This document shows positions 11,861-23,216 of a DNA stretch of 64,000 bases, piece by piece; position 1 is the stretch's first letter; the number at the start of each line of letters is the position of its first letter. The stretch lies in NCBI GenBank assembly GCA_951230915.1, contig OX579633.1, forward strand, positions 6,546,145 through 6,610,144, in the 5' to 3' direction. A program made the position numbers and the translations under genes. The notes beneath the pieces are model-generated. The model was not told the DNA's origin. It saw only the letters and a list, made by a program, of their open reading frames with translations, and searched no databases. The stretch comes from Antitrichia curtipendula. Its lineage: Eukaryota > Streptophyta > Bryopsida > Hypnales > Leucodontaceae.

Positions 11861-12826
11861 GGGCAGTGCCAAATTCAAATCCTACCAAGGATTTTGCAAT
11901 ATGTAAATGAACCCCTCTCAAAGCAAAACAAAATAACCTAAGAAAAATAACAAAAAAAATATAGAACCGACTAGATTTACAAACTTAAGGAAATTTTTCA
12001 AATGAAAATAGAGTGTGGCAGCAATGCCACCGGAAGGAAAATTAAGTTGTAGGAAATGAACCAGAATTTTTTTCTGACTTTCAGCACACTTCCGGACAAA
12101 TTTGAACGAAATCCGAGGCAGATGAAGATTTTTAGGAAATCTACCGATTTTCCCACAGAACTTCCCAGACTGTGCCTCCAATATGCGTTTACTGCTGTCT
12201 GTACTTCGACTAAAGAAAAGTAGGCAAAAAAATCATTGCAGAGCACGCGCAATTGGTTGACATGTTGCAGAATCAATGCTCATACATCGATACTTCAAAA
12301 AACGAAGTCAACCACTGAAAGAATGATTTCAAAAATACGATGCTTTAGGCAAATGTAATCAAAACCAAAAAACCATTTGACAAAATAATTCCAAAACATG
12401 ACAAAAGCCATAAACATAGTAGAAGAAGAAACTACAAACGAAGCTTTGCACCATGTAATTCTTAGTTTGAGTATGCACAAGTCGATTCCGTTTTTGAAGC
12501 CTGTTCTAAAAGTCTCAAAAATTTATCAACGCCTAAAGAGTATCCCGAAGAGATAATTTGACATGTCTGTCCTCCTGAACAGATCCATTGATCCACGAAC
12601 CAGGTAATTTACAAGCAGTAGGAACTTTAAAATGGTCACAATAGCAACCTATTCTATTGGAATCTCGTACAAATAGGTACACAAACAATTTATGGCACCT
12701 CCGCTGTCAGAGAGTGCAGTATTTGTAATAAACAAGAGATGCACATTAGCATCCGATGATAAACAGACTTGAGAGGACTAAAGTCTAAAAAAACAAATAC
12801 TTGATAATCACTGTAAAAGCCGTAAA
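11861..12826. other. Intergenic, 3' flank of the minus-strand MEB-like gene
   Basis: No ORF with recognisable features. The part nearest 12826 is expected to hold the 3' UTR of the minus-strand gene ending at 12827. Confidence 0.5.
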
Positions 12827-15800
12827 TCACTCATCGAATATACCGTATTTCGTAAGTAGCTTTGAGATGTACTCCCCAGTGTAGAACGCAGCAACAGAGG
12901 CTAGAATTCCAGTTATTATTAATGTAGTTACGGTTCTCCGGTAGGACAACTCCGTCATCTTGGCAGCCACTTTGCCACAGCCGAGGAAAATAACGGCGAT
13001 GGTGGAGGCAAGTATAGTAGCTCCCATCTTGTAGTCGTGGTCATTCATGTGCCGGAAACTGAATGCAAACGCCAGCACTGGGAGGGCGCCGAAGAACAGG
13101 AAAGATAGCATTGCCAGGGGAGCGTTGATAAAAAACCTTGGACCTACAGTCTCGTGAAAGAGAGCTGGTCGTTCCTTGTGCAGATCCTGAAGCTGCAACC
13201 ACAACGAAAAATTACAAAATTTTCAAAATGAACCAGTCAGGTTTACAGTGACCTAGCCAACATACAATTCACAAAAATAGGGTAACTACAGCATTCATGA
13301 ATATTTGAGCATGTTTCCTAATTCTCTTCGCATGCATTCTTTTGGACACCAATGAGTAAACTATAAATATTTGAAGTGCTGATAATAGGTGCACCTAAAA
13401 CAGACACTTATTTCAAAAGAATGGATGCTGTAGATTGTGGGTTGGAATTTATAGGGGTTGGTTTTAGAAAAGGGTCGAAATTAGGTGCAGTTATGTTACG
13501 AAGGCCCAAACCACACAACAAGTAATCCGGAAAACGTATTGGTTGCTTTACCACTTGGGCATTAAACCAGATAGAATGATAAACGGTGAGAATTTATTTT
13601 CTCAATGGGAAGTTATTTTAGTGTGACATTAAATCATGGATGACACTAAAAATACAATGAACGCAGTAGCGCCTAATAGTTCTTGGAAACAAGTCTTTAA
13701 TAGGTGAGCAAAAATTTTGAAACAATTTAGGCGCATTCAACGAGTGGTTGCAAGCTTTTAATCCAAACAATCTACCATGCGTTTTATAGCCATAATCCAT
13801 ATTGCCACTACCTGTTCTGTGGTTTTGAGACTAAGGTGAAAGGCGAGTATGGACAGGAGAAACAGGGATTGCATAAATTACCTTGTGGAAGAACGTAAGG
13901 AACCCGAATATTAGATTAGATAGACCCAGAGCAAGAATGTTTCCTGCAACAAACAATCACAGCACAATAGTATAAGCCAGTGATTTTGGGGGGGGTTCTG
14001 GTTGGTAGCTGAACACACCCTAGAACGCAGATAAATCAGAAAAACCATCCACCCTCGATCACATCCATATAATTATCCAAAATTTGGCGGACCATAAAAT
14101 TCACTTGACCCACATTCAGGACAAGAAGACATAGACTTACGTGTTTTGGCATCACCACCAGCAGCTGCAGCAACCACGCCAAGGCTTGTCAGGGAAACGT
14201 CAAGTCCACCATACACAATACTCTTCAGATAACCCCCTTCTAGAAGCGGCTCCTCCATGATCATTCCGGCATTCTCCGCAGCTTGAGTTGCAGCTGCAAG
14301 CGTGCTGGTGGCGTCTCCGCCCTCCACTTGAATGACAGTCTCGTCTGCTGTCACCGTCACTGTCGTTCCTACATTGTCTGTCAATTCAGCAACAGAACGA
14401 AGGCTCAGTGTTACTTGCACAATCCAGAAGCTACACAAGCACCACAGTGCTGAATTATTAGAACAATAATATGACACATTTTGTGACCGTCGTTGAATTG
14501 TTAGAAAAATGGTGTTGGGAATTCTTAATCCCGAAGTGGCCAACTCAATATAACAAATACACTTTGAAAGTTAATAGTTGACTACAGTAACTTCCAAAAC
14601 ATGTTTCTGAGGTTCAAAAATGTAGTGCATGATCTTTACTTTCTATTGGCACATTTTTCACCTTCGGAACACTGCTAAAACGATGATGTTAAGATTCATC
14701 AACCCCTAAGTGCCGTACATTTTGTATTCGGTACATTTTGTGATGGTCGCTGACGCACCGTAAATAATTTATTTCACTCCTATAGATAAGCAAAGTAAAT
14801 GAACTATTACCTTCCAATGCACACTGGGGGGGGGTTATTCGGGAATTTAGTGGTTATTAAAGGCAAGTGTAGGATTCATGAGCAACAAACCTCTGCGGCT
14901 CCATGGGAAACAGTGCCATCGGTCGTCCTCAGTAGCAACTGCTACATGCTCACCCGTTCTCGTTTCCGTAACTTCATGGGTTTGTTGAATGGTTACATGC
15001 GCGGAGTCTTGTGAACCCGCTTCAGAGTCTCTGTCTAGAAGAGTCGACTTTGCAGAGTCGCTTCCAAGGAGAGGCTCTCGCAGCTGGGCTTCTGCAGAAA
15101 CCAACAATAAGAGAAACCCACTCATCAATCTAGATATACAAATTAATGTTTTAGAATGTTTTAGAATCTTCATTTCAAATTATCAAAAGGCTTTAAAACC
15201 ATTTAAATCACAGGTTCCATAATCCCTGCTTGCTCTGAGGCAGGTTTGTCAAAACTCAATTCAGTGTCACATAATGACAATTTCAATCGATTCATAAAAG
15301 TAAGACCCCTATTAAAACCTTTTCTTCCATCTATTAGAGTTCTTCAATCACAAAAATGAAAAAAAAAAAAAAAAAAAGTGAGATATGAGCATTTGAAAGA
15401 TGAAGATTTCAACAAATCTTGGCTGTCCATAAATTCATGAGATTTGGCTCAATAATCATGGTTATCCTTTCTAAGCTTGTCAAATGCCTGTTTCAATGTA
15501 CATTATTCAAAGCAATCTAATCTTTGAATCACCTTGTCATTCAAAATCAAGAGAAAATAAAATACGTTAGCACTTCTAAAATAAGTTAATAGTAGAATTT
15601 TTTTGTTCTACTTTGAGCAATCGAGACATTGACAACATATTCAAGTAATTGCACAATCTACAAATTCTAAAAACAGAATTTGCAGAGTATTGAATACTAC
15701 GAGTTGAAAATGACCCTAAAAAATGAGAAAAATAAGATTGACGATTAAGGTAAAATAAAATCTCATCCAGTGAATGTTACGATACCTTCTGTCGTGAATT

Positions 15801-18800
15801 TCCACCTTCCCCAAAGCTGGGTCCCATACCACTTGGAACTAGGGCCACAACAGGATCCATCTTCCTCTTCTCCTAGGACCGTCCCTCTTGCTCCATCTCG
15901 TTCAACCTCCGGAGAAACCTCTTCACCAATATCATGCTCAGTTTCTATCACAGCTTCAGAATGCACGCTCTCTTTCTTACCAACATCCTGCGAAGACAAA
16001 TCTGCCACCCTCTCGTTCACTTCAGTATCGGCTTCGTCCTCTTCCAGGAAAAGAGGAAGCGCTGCATCGCCAGTATCTAGTTTGCTGTCAGAGTTCAGTG
16101 GGTGGAAGGTGAGAGTGGGACGGTCGTCGAGGAGAAGCGTCCCTTCTGCAACACCATTATCGTGTTGGACTTTGCCATGGACGTAGCTCACAGTCGTATC
16201 CACCCTGACGGAGTCTATGGACTCCGCGTGCTCCTCGTCAGTGGAAAATGTGGTGGTCTTCACTTCGGTTTTGATACGGGCGTCGATGGTGGTCTCCTTA
16301 GTCACCTCCTCATGGTACGTTGTGGATTCGCTCTTGTCAGAAATCGAATCTCCGGATACTGCTTCAGTTTCCGGCACTCTCTCTGCAATGTCACAGCCTT
16401 CGTGAGTCAAAATCGGCATAACAGAACCTTTCCTCAGTTGTTTGATTAAGAGCTAAAGCATCAAGAATCACAAATTGCCCCTCTTGATTTGTGACCAGTT
16501 TAGAGTACGTCATAGGTTGACTCTCTCTTGTGACCAGTTTAGAGTACGTCATATACTAAATTTTTTACCTACACATTCTACGCTGTTCACCGATTTGATG
16601 TTATAAATTATGGCTCCATCTCTTTGATATTTTTCACAATATGATCGGCAGAATTGGTTGTTAAATAACTTTGGATCCTGCTTCCTTTTTAAGGGTAAAG
16701 AACTCTTGGATAAGAAATAACTGTGGTACAGACGACTGATGGAATTGAAGGTACAACATCTAAGATTTGAAATGAAAGCATCCAGACACTAATGAGACTC
16801 ATACGAGGGTTAAGCATCTCAAATTCACTCCACTGACCTTCTACTGGTTGATAGGCAATCTGAGTATACGACGGCAAGCAACAGCTCCAGCTTCCATTCT
16901 CCTGGGATTCTTCCTCTATTACAGTCTTCTTCGTATTCACGACATTGACAGTTGATTCCGAAATATGAGAAATAGAAGCTCCAGGGAGTGCATCAGAAGA
17001 CACAGAAGCAGCTGCTGCTTGATTTACCATCACGCTATCTGCAACGTCAGGGCCTTCATTGTCACCAAAGGCAAGTCAATAGATTCACAATGACATAACT
17101 ACTTACGAAAAAAGACGACGTGCAAAATCAAAGGAAGCTGAAGGTACAAGAGCTACCAATTGATGTAATAAATTTAGATACAATCAAAAACTAAAAAGAC
17201 GGATATTAGAAAAATGAAATCCTCCCGTCCACATGGAAACCAAAGCAGAATGAGTAGCCTTACACTGAATTAATTGTCATTGAAAGAATCCGGACGATAA
17301 ATGATCAAAGACAGCACAAAACGGGAATGAAACGTATGAACTCCCTTTCTCAATGAAAAGTCGTGCTCAAAAAGAAACTGGAACCTGGAAAGAGTGTCCA
17401 AATACACTAATAGAGACTCGCTTACGAGGATTCAGGATCTGAAATGCACTCCACTGACCTATTGGTTGATAAGTAAGCAGAGAATACGAAGGCAAGCAAC
17501 AGTTCCAGCTTCCATTCTCCTGGGGTTCATCTTCACCAACTGGTAGCACGTTCTCTGTCGTGGTCAAATCCTGGGAGAAGCTGAGGTCACTACCAAGTAT
17601 TTCTGGAAGGCTGCCCATGTTGTCGTCCGTCTCCTCAGTCACAACAGTCACCCGTTCCTTCACTTCCACTGGCACTGGCTCCGCTGGCACTGGCTCCGGA
17701 CCTAATTTCTTTGATGATGCAGGAGGCTTCCGCACTAAGGGCTCTTCCTCCTCCTCATCCAGAAGCTCTATAGCACTGTTGCCGTAGTTTTTATCTCCTT
17801 GATTGCGAGATCCTTCAATCTCTCCAAAATCGAATTCTCTGTCAAGTAGTTTCCCCTTCGGACGTCCCGTTTCTGCTGTCTTGGTTTCTGATGCTGAAGA
17901 CTTGGTTTCTGTGGTCACCCATGTCCTCGTTTCTGTGGTCACCGATGACTTCGTCTCTGAAGACGTCGAGGACTTGGATTCTAAAGACACGGAGGACTTG
18001 GTTTCTGAAGACACCGCAGATTTGTCTTCAGAAGACTTGACTTCTGCAGCCTTAGTCTTGAACGAACCATCCACAATGTCTGCAAGGTTCACGAAGAAAG
18101 ACATGCATTCATCAAAATCGGATTCCATGAATGAAGACCCTTATAGAGAAAAGCTGCATAAAACACATCGAGCTGCAAACGTGGATTCACCCCCAAATGG
18201 ACCAAGTTGACCAAATTCAACCTATGATTGTAATAACAATTTTCAGAAGGTCATATAGAGGCTTTCTTTCAACCCATTTTTTTTTTTTTTTTTCCAATGC
18301 ATGCAGTGTTCTTCAATGATTTCGGTGATATAACATTGGCCCCCCATCTGAGATAAATATTGTTAACTTTCAAAAACCAAATCCTTGGTCCTTCATGATT
18401 TACCTCCGCTAATAAGCTCCTGCCGCCTCCAAGAGAGAGCCGGTAGCGAGAGAGGAAAGCAAGTAGAATCCTCCCTCCTCTCCGTAGATTGTGCCACAAT
18501 GATCGATTGATTCGGTTGGAACTCAGGTCTTTTGGAGCTTCCAGCAACTGGCACAATTATCGAATTATCACCGTCACTGTAGCCCACTGTACTAAACTGG
18601 AACGAGTTCATAGAAGGAATTCCAGTGCGATCCTCTGTCCACTCTGAAAATCACAACACCAAAACGTAAATACAGATTTAAATACAGATTACAATAGTTT
18701 CAGTAACATCAGCGACATCAGCGACACAAGAGTTATGAATACGAACCTTTCGTACGCTCCCCTCCTGCAGGTCCCCAAGGGTAGGGAGGAACTAGAATCT

Positions 18801-21800
18801 CCAAGCAATTGAGGCCCGCCTTCTGGGCCTCGCTGTCTTGGCCAGATGCCACAGCTCCCTTGAATGAGGGCGAGCTTAAAATTATCTCTGAGCCATCAGT
18901 GGCACTTGTCACAACTTCCTTCAAATCGGTAGAAGCTACTACTCCCTGTGAGGTAGAAATTTGTAGCTTTTCTGTGGCCTCGGTGACAGACGTCCAAGTT
19001 GACGACGCCCCTTGTCGGAAGTCAGTGATGTCACTGGAAGTCTCTGGAAACATCATATCAAAATATAGCCAATGAGTATTACGTATCGATTTCGTTAAAG
19101 GTTGCAATTCCCCAGACATTTAGTAAGGTCGAGGACACTAAAACCGATAGAGAACTGATACTGAACCGTCACCGACAGTAACTCATCTCATCCAATCGAC
19201 ATTTTATTGGCCTTCAATTAGCAACCATTGGGTTTAAGCATGACTTGGCTAGTCTTGTCCATGGCCTCTGATCTTTGGTTGAAAATATGGTTTTCTACTA
19301 TCCCTTTACTCGTGATCGACAGGGCCTCCCAGAGTTTGAATGATTCCAGACAAAAATATCCAATACATTGACTGAGGAAACGATTTGATCTTCAGAGAGT
19401 TTGGCTCTTGCAGTACCCGAAGTGATCTCTTCAGTGAGCTCTATTGAGTGACATCCCAAATAACAGCAAACATGTTTACATTTTTATTGATCGAAATGCT
19501 CAAATAGTTTCCAAAAATACTCGGTAACAACGTGGCACAGTCACTCACCTGTCTGTTCTGTTGTAGTTTCTGATGAGCTCCATGAAGGAAAACAGAGACA
19601 ATCCGCTCGGCGCTCCTCTTCGGTGACACGGGTTGTGGTAATGGACGGGGTTTGGGAAGAATAACCCGGAGTTTGGGGTTCCTCTTCAGGTGATACAGAT
19701 ACTGGAACATGAGGAACCTCTCCTTGCATCCACAAGTCGTCTTCAATACGGCTGAAGTCTTCAGTTTGCTTAGACTCTTGCTTAAAATCTTCCTTGGTTT
19801 CTGTAGCCTGTTGCTCGACTTCATCAACTTTTTGCTTGGCATCCTCCTTCAATAAAGGTTGCGAAAGCTCTACAGTCAAGACAACAAGGGTGTCATGATT
19901 ACAGGGCAATAAGATTAATTTTATATTGATGTCAAGGTAAAGTTGACTCAATGATTGTCAATGGAATATCAAGTTGATATGAATGTCGTTAACATCACAC
20001 TAATACTAAGCTAACATAATTTGAAGTACACTACAATTCACTTAGTAAGAAGACTATCTAAAGACTTTGTCGATGTCATACCTGGGTGTACTTGTGAATA
20101 TTTAGTGGATCTTCTCCACAAGAAAGGGAAGCAGAGACGGTCCTCTCTAGATTCGACCACCACCACAGGAATTTGAACTCCTTCCACAACACCAGGAGCG
20201 GGAGGAAGAGTCAGGGTTCCCGCATCTGGACGCTCTGTCTCAGAAGTTGAAGGTCGTTCGATTTCAGCAGCTGAGATTTCCTTGCTTTCAGAGGTTGAGA
20301 TTTTGTCGCTTTCAGAAGTCGACTGCTGGAGAACATCCTCAGTAGACACATCTCGGGATTCAGTGCGCACATCAGATAAGTCCTCTTCTTTCTCCTCTTT
20401 GCTCAAAAGAGGCGCCACAATCTCTGTAACCACAATCAACGCCATTCTTATCAATAACTCCATTGATCGTTCAAAGCAACAGCGCCAACAAGCGCAGAGC
20501 CATGAGCACAATAGGCCTTTTTCACAGCTGTAGCACCAAACCAATAACTATTTCGATCTATCGCAAAGTAGATAAAAACCTTCAATTTCAACAGCATTTA
20601 CTTTAGCAACAGCAATGTATAGTCCATCTCTAATATATATTCAAATTTGGCGTTTAGTTACCCGAGTCCGTAGAGGTGGTCGTCTTCCTTCTCCACGTGA
20701 AGAAGATTGGCAGACAGTGATTATCGTAATCGTCCCCAGTCGGTGCCGGTGGCACCGTCGCAGCTACTGGGATTACAACAGGAGCTCCAGGCGCTTCTTC
20801 TGCTACTCGTGGTACCTCAAGCACTCCAGGCCGTTGCGTAATCCTCTCTAAAATCCCAAGCCAAATGAGTGCCAAAACAATGCCACCAATCCACAGGCAC
20901 CAAGACCCTAAAGAACCCACAGGACCCTAAATTTACGGTCACAAGACCCACAAGACTCAAGTTTCAAGGCTACAAGACCACAGGGATCGAAAGGGAAGAA
21001 GAAGAAGAACTGGAGCGATGAGCATTACCTCTCCGAAATAGGAAAGTGAAGCAATTCAAACATCCGTAATTCTCATGCTCTTCCACAACAGTCTGCTCTC
21101 CAGCATTGGTATCCAAAACATCCTCTCCCGAACTCTCGTCCTCCGCCTCCACGAAATCCCTATCCCACGTATCAACGCTGGAGACAATCGGCGTTCTCTT
21201 CCGCTTGCGCAGAATCACGCGCTTCGTAATGCACGAGCGACACACGGGACACACGAGATCATGCGTCTCTTGTATCCGAAGAATCCTCTCCACCTCCGAC
21301 TCCCCTTCTCGCACTGTCGTCGTCACCACACTCTCACTCTCGTGCTCCGCCGGAAACTCGTGCACAATCTTCAGCGTCGGAGTGTCGGAGCTCGAGGAGG
21401 AGCCTTCCACTTGACTGAACACTGCTCGCATGGACTCCTGGGAGAGAGGACTGCGTCCCGGAGTGCGCGGAAGAAACCCATCATCTCTCCGAAACAGCAC
21501 CGTATCGGTGTAAGTTTCAGTTTTGGTGGACGCGGACACGCCTTGCGTGACGGAGCTTGATGAATCGTGTTGCACGAAACTCCATTCGTTTTCGACCTCG
21601 CGAGCGCCACCGCTGCTAAGATGAACTTCCGGGGGTGAAGGTTCCCCGCGGAATGAGTTTCTTGGAGAGGTCGAGGAGTCGCGGGAGGAGAAGGAGTCGC
21701 GGAGGGTGGGGGAGAAGGAACCAGGGGAGGACGACCTCTTGTCGCCGTAGCGTTGGTGGCACACGCCGTGATCAATTTCCCCGTGAATGCACTTCTCCCC

Positions 21801-23216
21801 GACTTGTAAGCCGGACTCTAGGGCCATGACGATCTTGAACACGCTATTCTCGCGCCTCGGAGGGGATGCAGTGGAAGAATGCTTCAGGAGATGGATTTTG
21901 AGCTCCAAGGGGGACGCGACCTGCACGCTTAGGTCAGGGAAGTGGCTGCGAAGCGTTTGCTTCGATTCTTCGCCTTCAAAGTGTTCTTCGTCGTGTTCGG
22001 TCTTGCCTTCAATTTCGTGAGAATTTGAGGATACGTGCTGTTCGGAAGCATTCGCATTTTGCGACTCTTGCTCTGTTTCCGCAAGCACACTTTTCTCCGT
22101 GGACACCACATGGTTCTCTTCCTCCTCCGCAGCAACGTCCGAGGTTTCCCGCTTCTCAACGAGCGCTTCTTCTTCGGTCATGTCTTTCGCAGAATCGTCT
22201 ACAACCTCTGATTCGGTAGCCTCTTCGTTGTCCCCGGACTCAGCGTGCTTCTCGCTTACACTGTCCGAGTTTTCTCGCTTCTCGAAAACAGCTTCTTCTT
22301 CAATCACATCTTCCGTAGAATCGTCTACAACCTCTGATACTGCAACCTCTTCGGTGTCCACGGACTCAGCGTGCTTCTCTTCTTCCTCGCTTACAACATC
22401 CGAGGTTTCTCGCTTCTCGACGAGCGCTTCATCTACCTTTTCTTCTTCCTTCTGTTTTTCTTTTTCTTTAGACACATCTTCTGCAACAGCAGGCTCTGAC
22501 TCTCCAACCTCTTCCGATACAATCGTTAAGAACTCTTCATCACCTGTTTCCTCAATCTTCGGAGAAATCTCAATCCCCGTAACGTCGCCCTCGGGCTGCG
22601 GAGTTTCGATTTCCACTTCAAGCGCAGGTTCCGAGGTGTTCGTCTCCGACACAACCACGTGATATTCCTTCGTGTCAGACTCGTCTGACGACGACGCTTC
22701 CTCAACGGCACCATCGCCACCTCCTTCACTCTCGTCACGAATCCCTTTCGCCTGCTCGACCTCTTCCACTTCCTCAATGGCTGAATCTTTCTCTTCTTCA
22801 GATGCGGATGACTCACTGTCGCTCTCTTCTTGGACAGCGCCATTGATCGTTTGCTCCTCGGCAAATTCCTCGGGAGCGGCGATTTCTTCGACAATTGGCG
22901 AGTGAGCATTGTCGTGCGCGCGGTTCTTGGACACAACCTCGTCCTCGTCCCCGTGGTGGTGCTTGTCGTGGTGCTTGTCGAGGTGCTTGTCGTGGTGATG
23001 GCCATGGTGCTTGCCGTGGTGATGGGGAGACCTTTTGTTACTGGAGCTGCTACTGGAGCTGCTTCTGCTACTGCTTGAGGGGCTGCTGCTGCTGCTGCTG
23101 CTTGAGCTTTTGTGGAGCGAGTCCTTCTTCGAACAGCAAGAACAACGGCGAGAAGAAGTCGGCACCTCCTGCTCACTGTTCTGTCGCTTCTCACTTGGAC
23201 TCTTCATTTCCACCAT
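12827..23216 (-). CDS. Giant MEB-like protein with VIT/CCC1-type membrane domain (predicted 1974 aa, 13 exons)
   Basis: Exons in order on the minus strand: 23216-21029, 20847-20662, 20423-20082, 19869-19549, 19043-18747, 18643-18404, 18079-17426, 17038-16805, 16382-15786, 15091-14891, 14377-14141, 13943-13882, 13192-12827. All junctions are GT-AG and the total of 5925 bases is one frame. Residues 1-729 are a low-complexity Ser/His/acidic region ending in VCPVCRSCITKRVILRKRKR (655-674), a motif I associate with plant MEMBRANE PROTEIN OF ER BODY (MEB) proteins, and GCLNCFTFLF. Residues 730-1753 are cassette exons. From about 1800 a CCC1/VIT fold follows: YLKSIVYGGLDVSLTSLGVV, LALGLSNLIFGFLTFF, and three more helices in the last exon. 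Arabidopsis MEB1 and MEB2 are of the order of 500-600 residues, so this is over three times longer. Known relatives act in iron/manganese handling in ER bodies or vacuoles; that function here is inferred. Confidence 0.85.
14141..14377 (-). other. Exon carrying dileucine motif and first VIT-like helix
   Basis: This phase 1-1 exon of the MEB-like gene has an Ala/Thr-rich linker, then MEEPLLEGGYLKSIVYGGLD and a hydrophobic helix. E-E-P-L-L resembles acidic dileucine signals that direct plant proteins to the tonoplast; the GGLD motif is typical of the first CCC1/VIT helix. The targeting role is inference. Confidence 0.65.
14891..20847 (-). other. Array of nine phase 1-1 cassette exons with a repeated Cys-aromatic-Trp end motif
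   Basis: Exons 2-10 of the MEB-like gene each begin after a phase-1 intron and end in phase 1, and so does exon 11. Their lengths are 186, 342, 321, 297, 240, 654, 234, 597 and 201 bases, all multiples of three. Most start with an acidic residue from the split codon; exons 3, 4 and 10 share E-x(3-5)-PLL. Each ends with a short Cys/aromatic segment: NHCLPIFFTWRRK, DRLCFPFLWRRS, ADCLCFPSWSS, NCLEILVPPYPWG, STCFPLSLPALSWRR, NGSWNCCLPSY...GQW, NGSWSCCLPSY...GQW, GSCCGPSSKWYG, DRWHCFPWSRRG. The end of exon 1 (GCLNCFTFLFRRG) looks like the founding copy. Exons 7 and 8 are the closest pair. Between start and end motif lie acidic Ser/Thr-rich linkers of variable length. Confidence 0.82.
16489..16553. 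repeat. Direct repeat within an intron of the MEB-like gene
   Basis: The 26-base phrase beginning TTGTGACCAGTTTAGAGTAC occurs twice, at 16489-16514 and 16528-16553, 39 bases apart, in the intron between exons 8 and 9. Confidence 0.85.
22101..22430 (-). repeat. Three internal acidic repeats of 42-45 residues in exon 1
   Basis: EALVEKRETSD (residue 263), EAVFEKRENSD (308) and EALVEKRETSD (350) head three imperfect copies, separated by SEVVDDS-(T/A)-(E/K)-D-type linkers. The copies are in frame and acidic, consistent with slippage or unequal crossing-over within the exon. Confidence 0.8.
22953..23024 (-). other. Histidine-rich tract in the MEB-like protein
   Basis: Residues about 65-88 contain HHHGKHHGHHHDKHLDKHH-type sequence with 14 or more His among 24 residues. 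It follows a poly-Ser tract (about residues 37-59) and a CSCC motif (25-28). His-rich stretches in metal transporters bind zinc, nickel or iron; here this is inferred from composition. Confidence 0.8.

Noticed and set aside
14073..14543. Separate small gene of 156 residues
   Set aside because: The ORF is one exon of the MEB-like gene (14141-14377) extended into introns on both sides.
22099..22662. Ser/Thr-rich ORF on the plus strand (187 aa)
   Set aside because: Antisense shadow of the acidic exon 1 of the MEB-like gene; Glu/Asp codons read backwards give Ser/Phe-rich ORFs.
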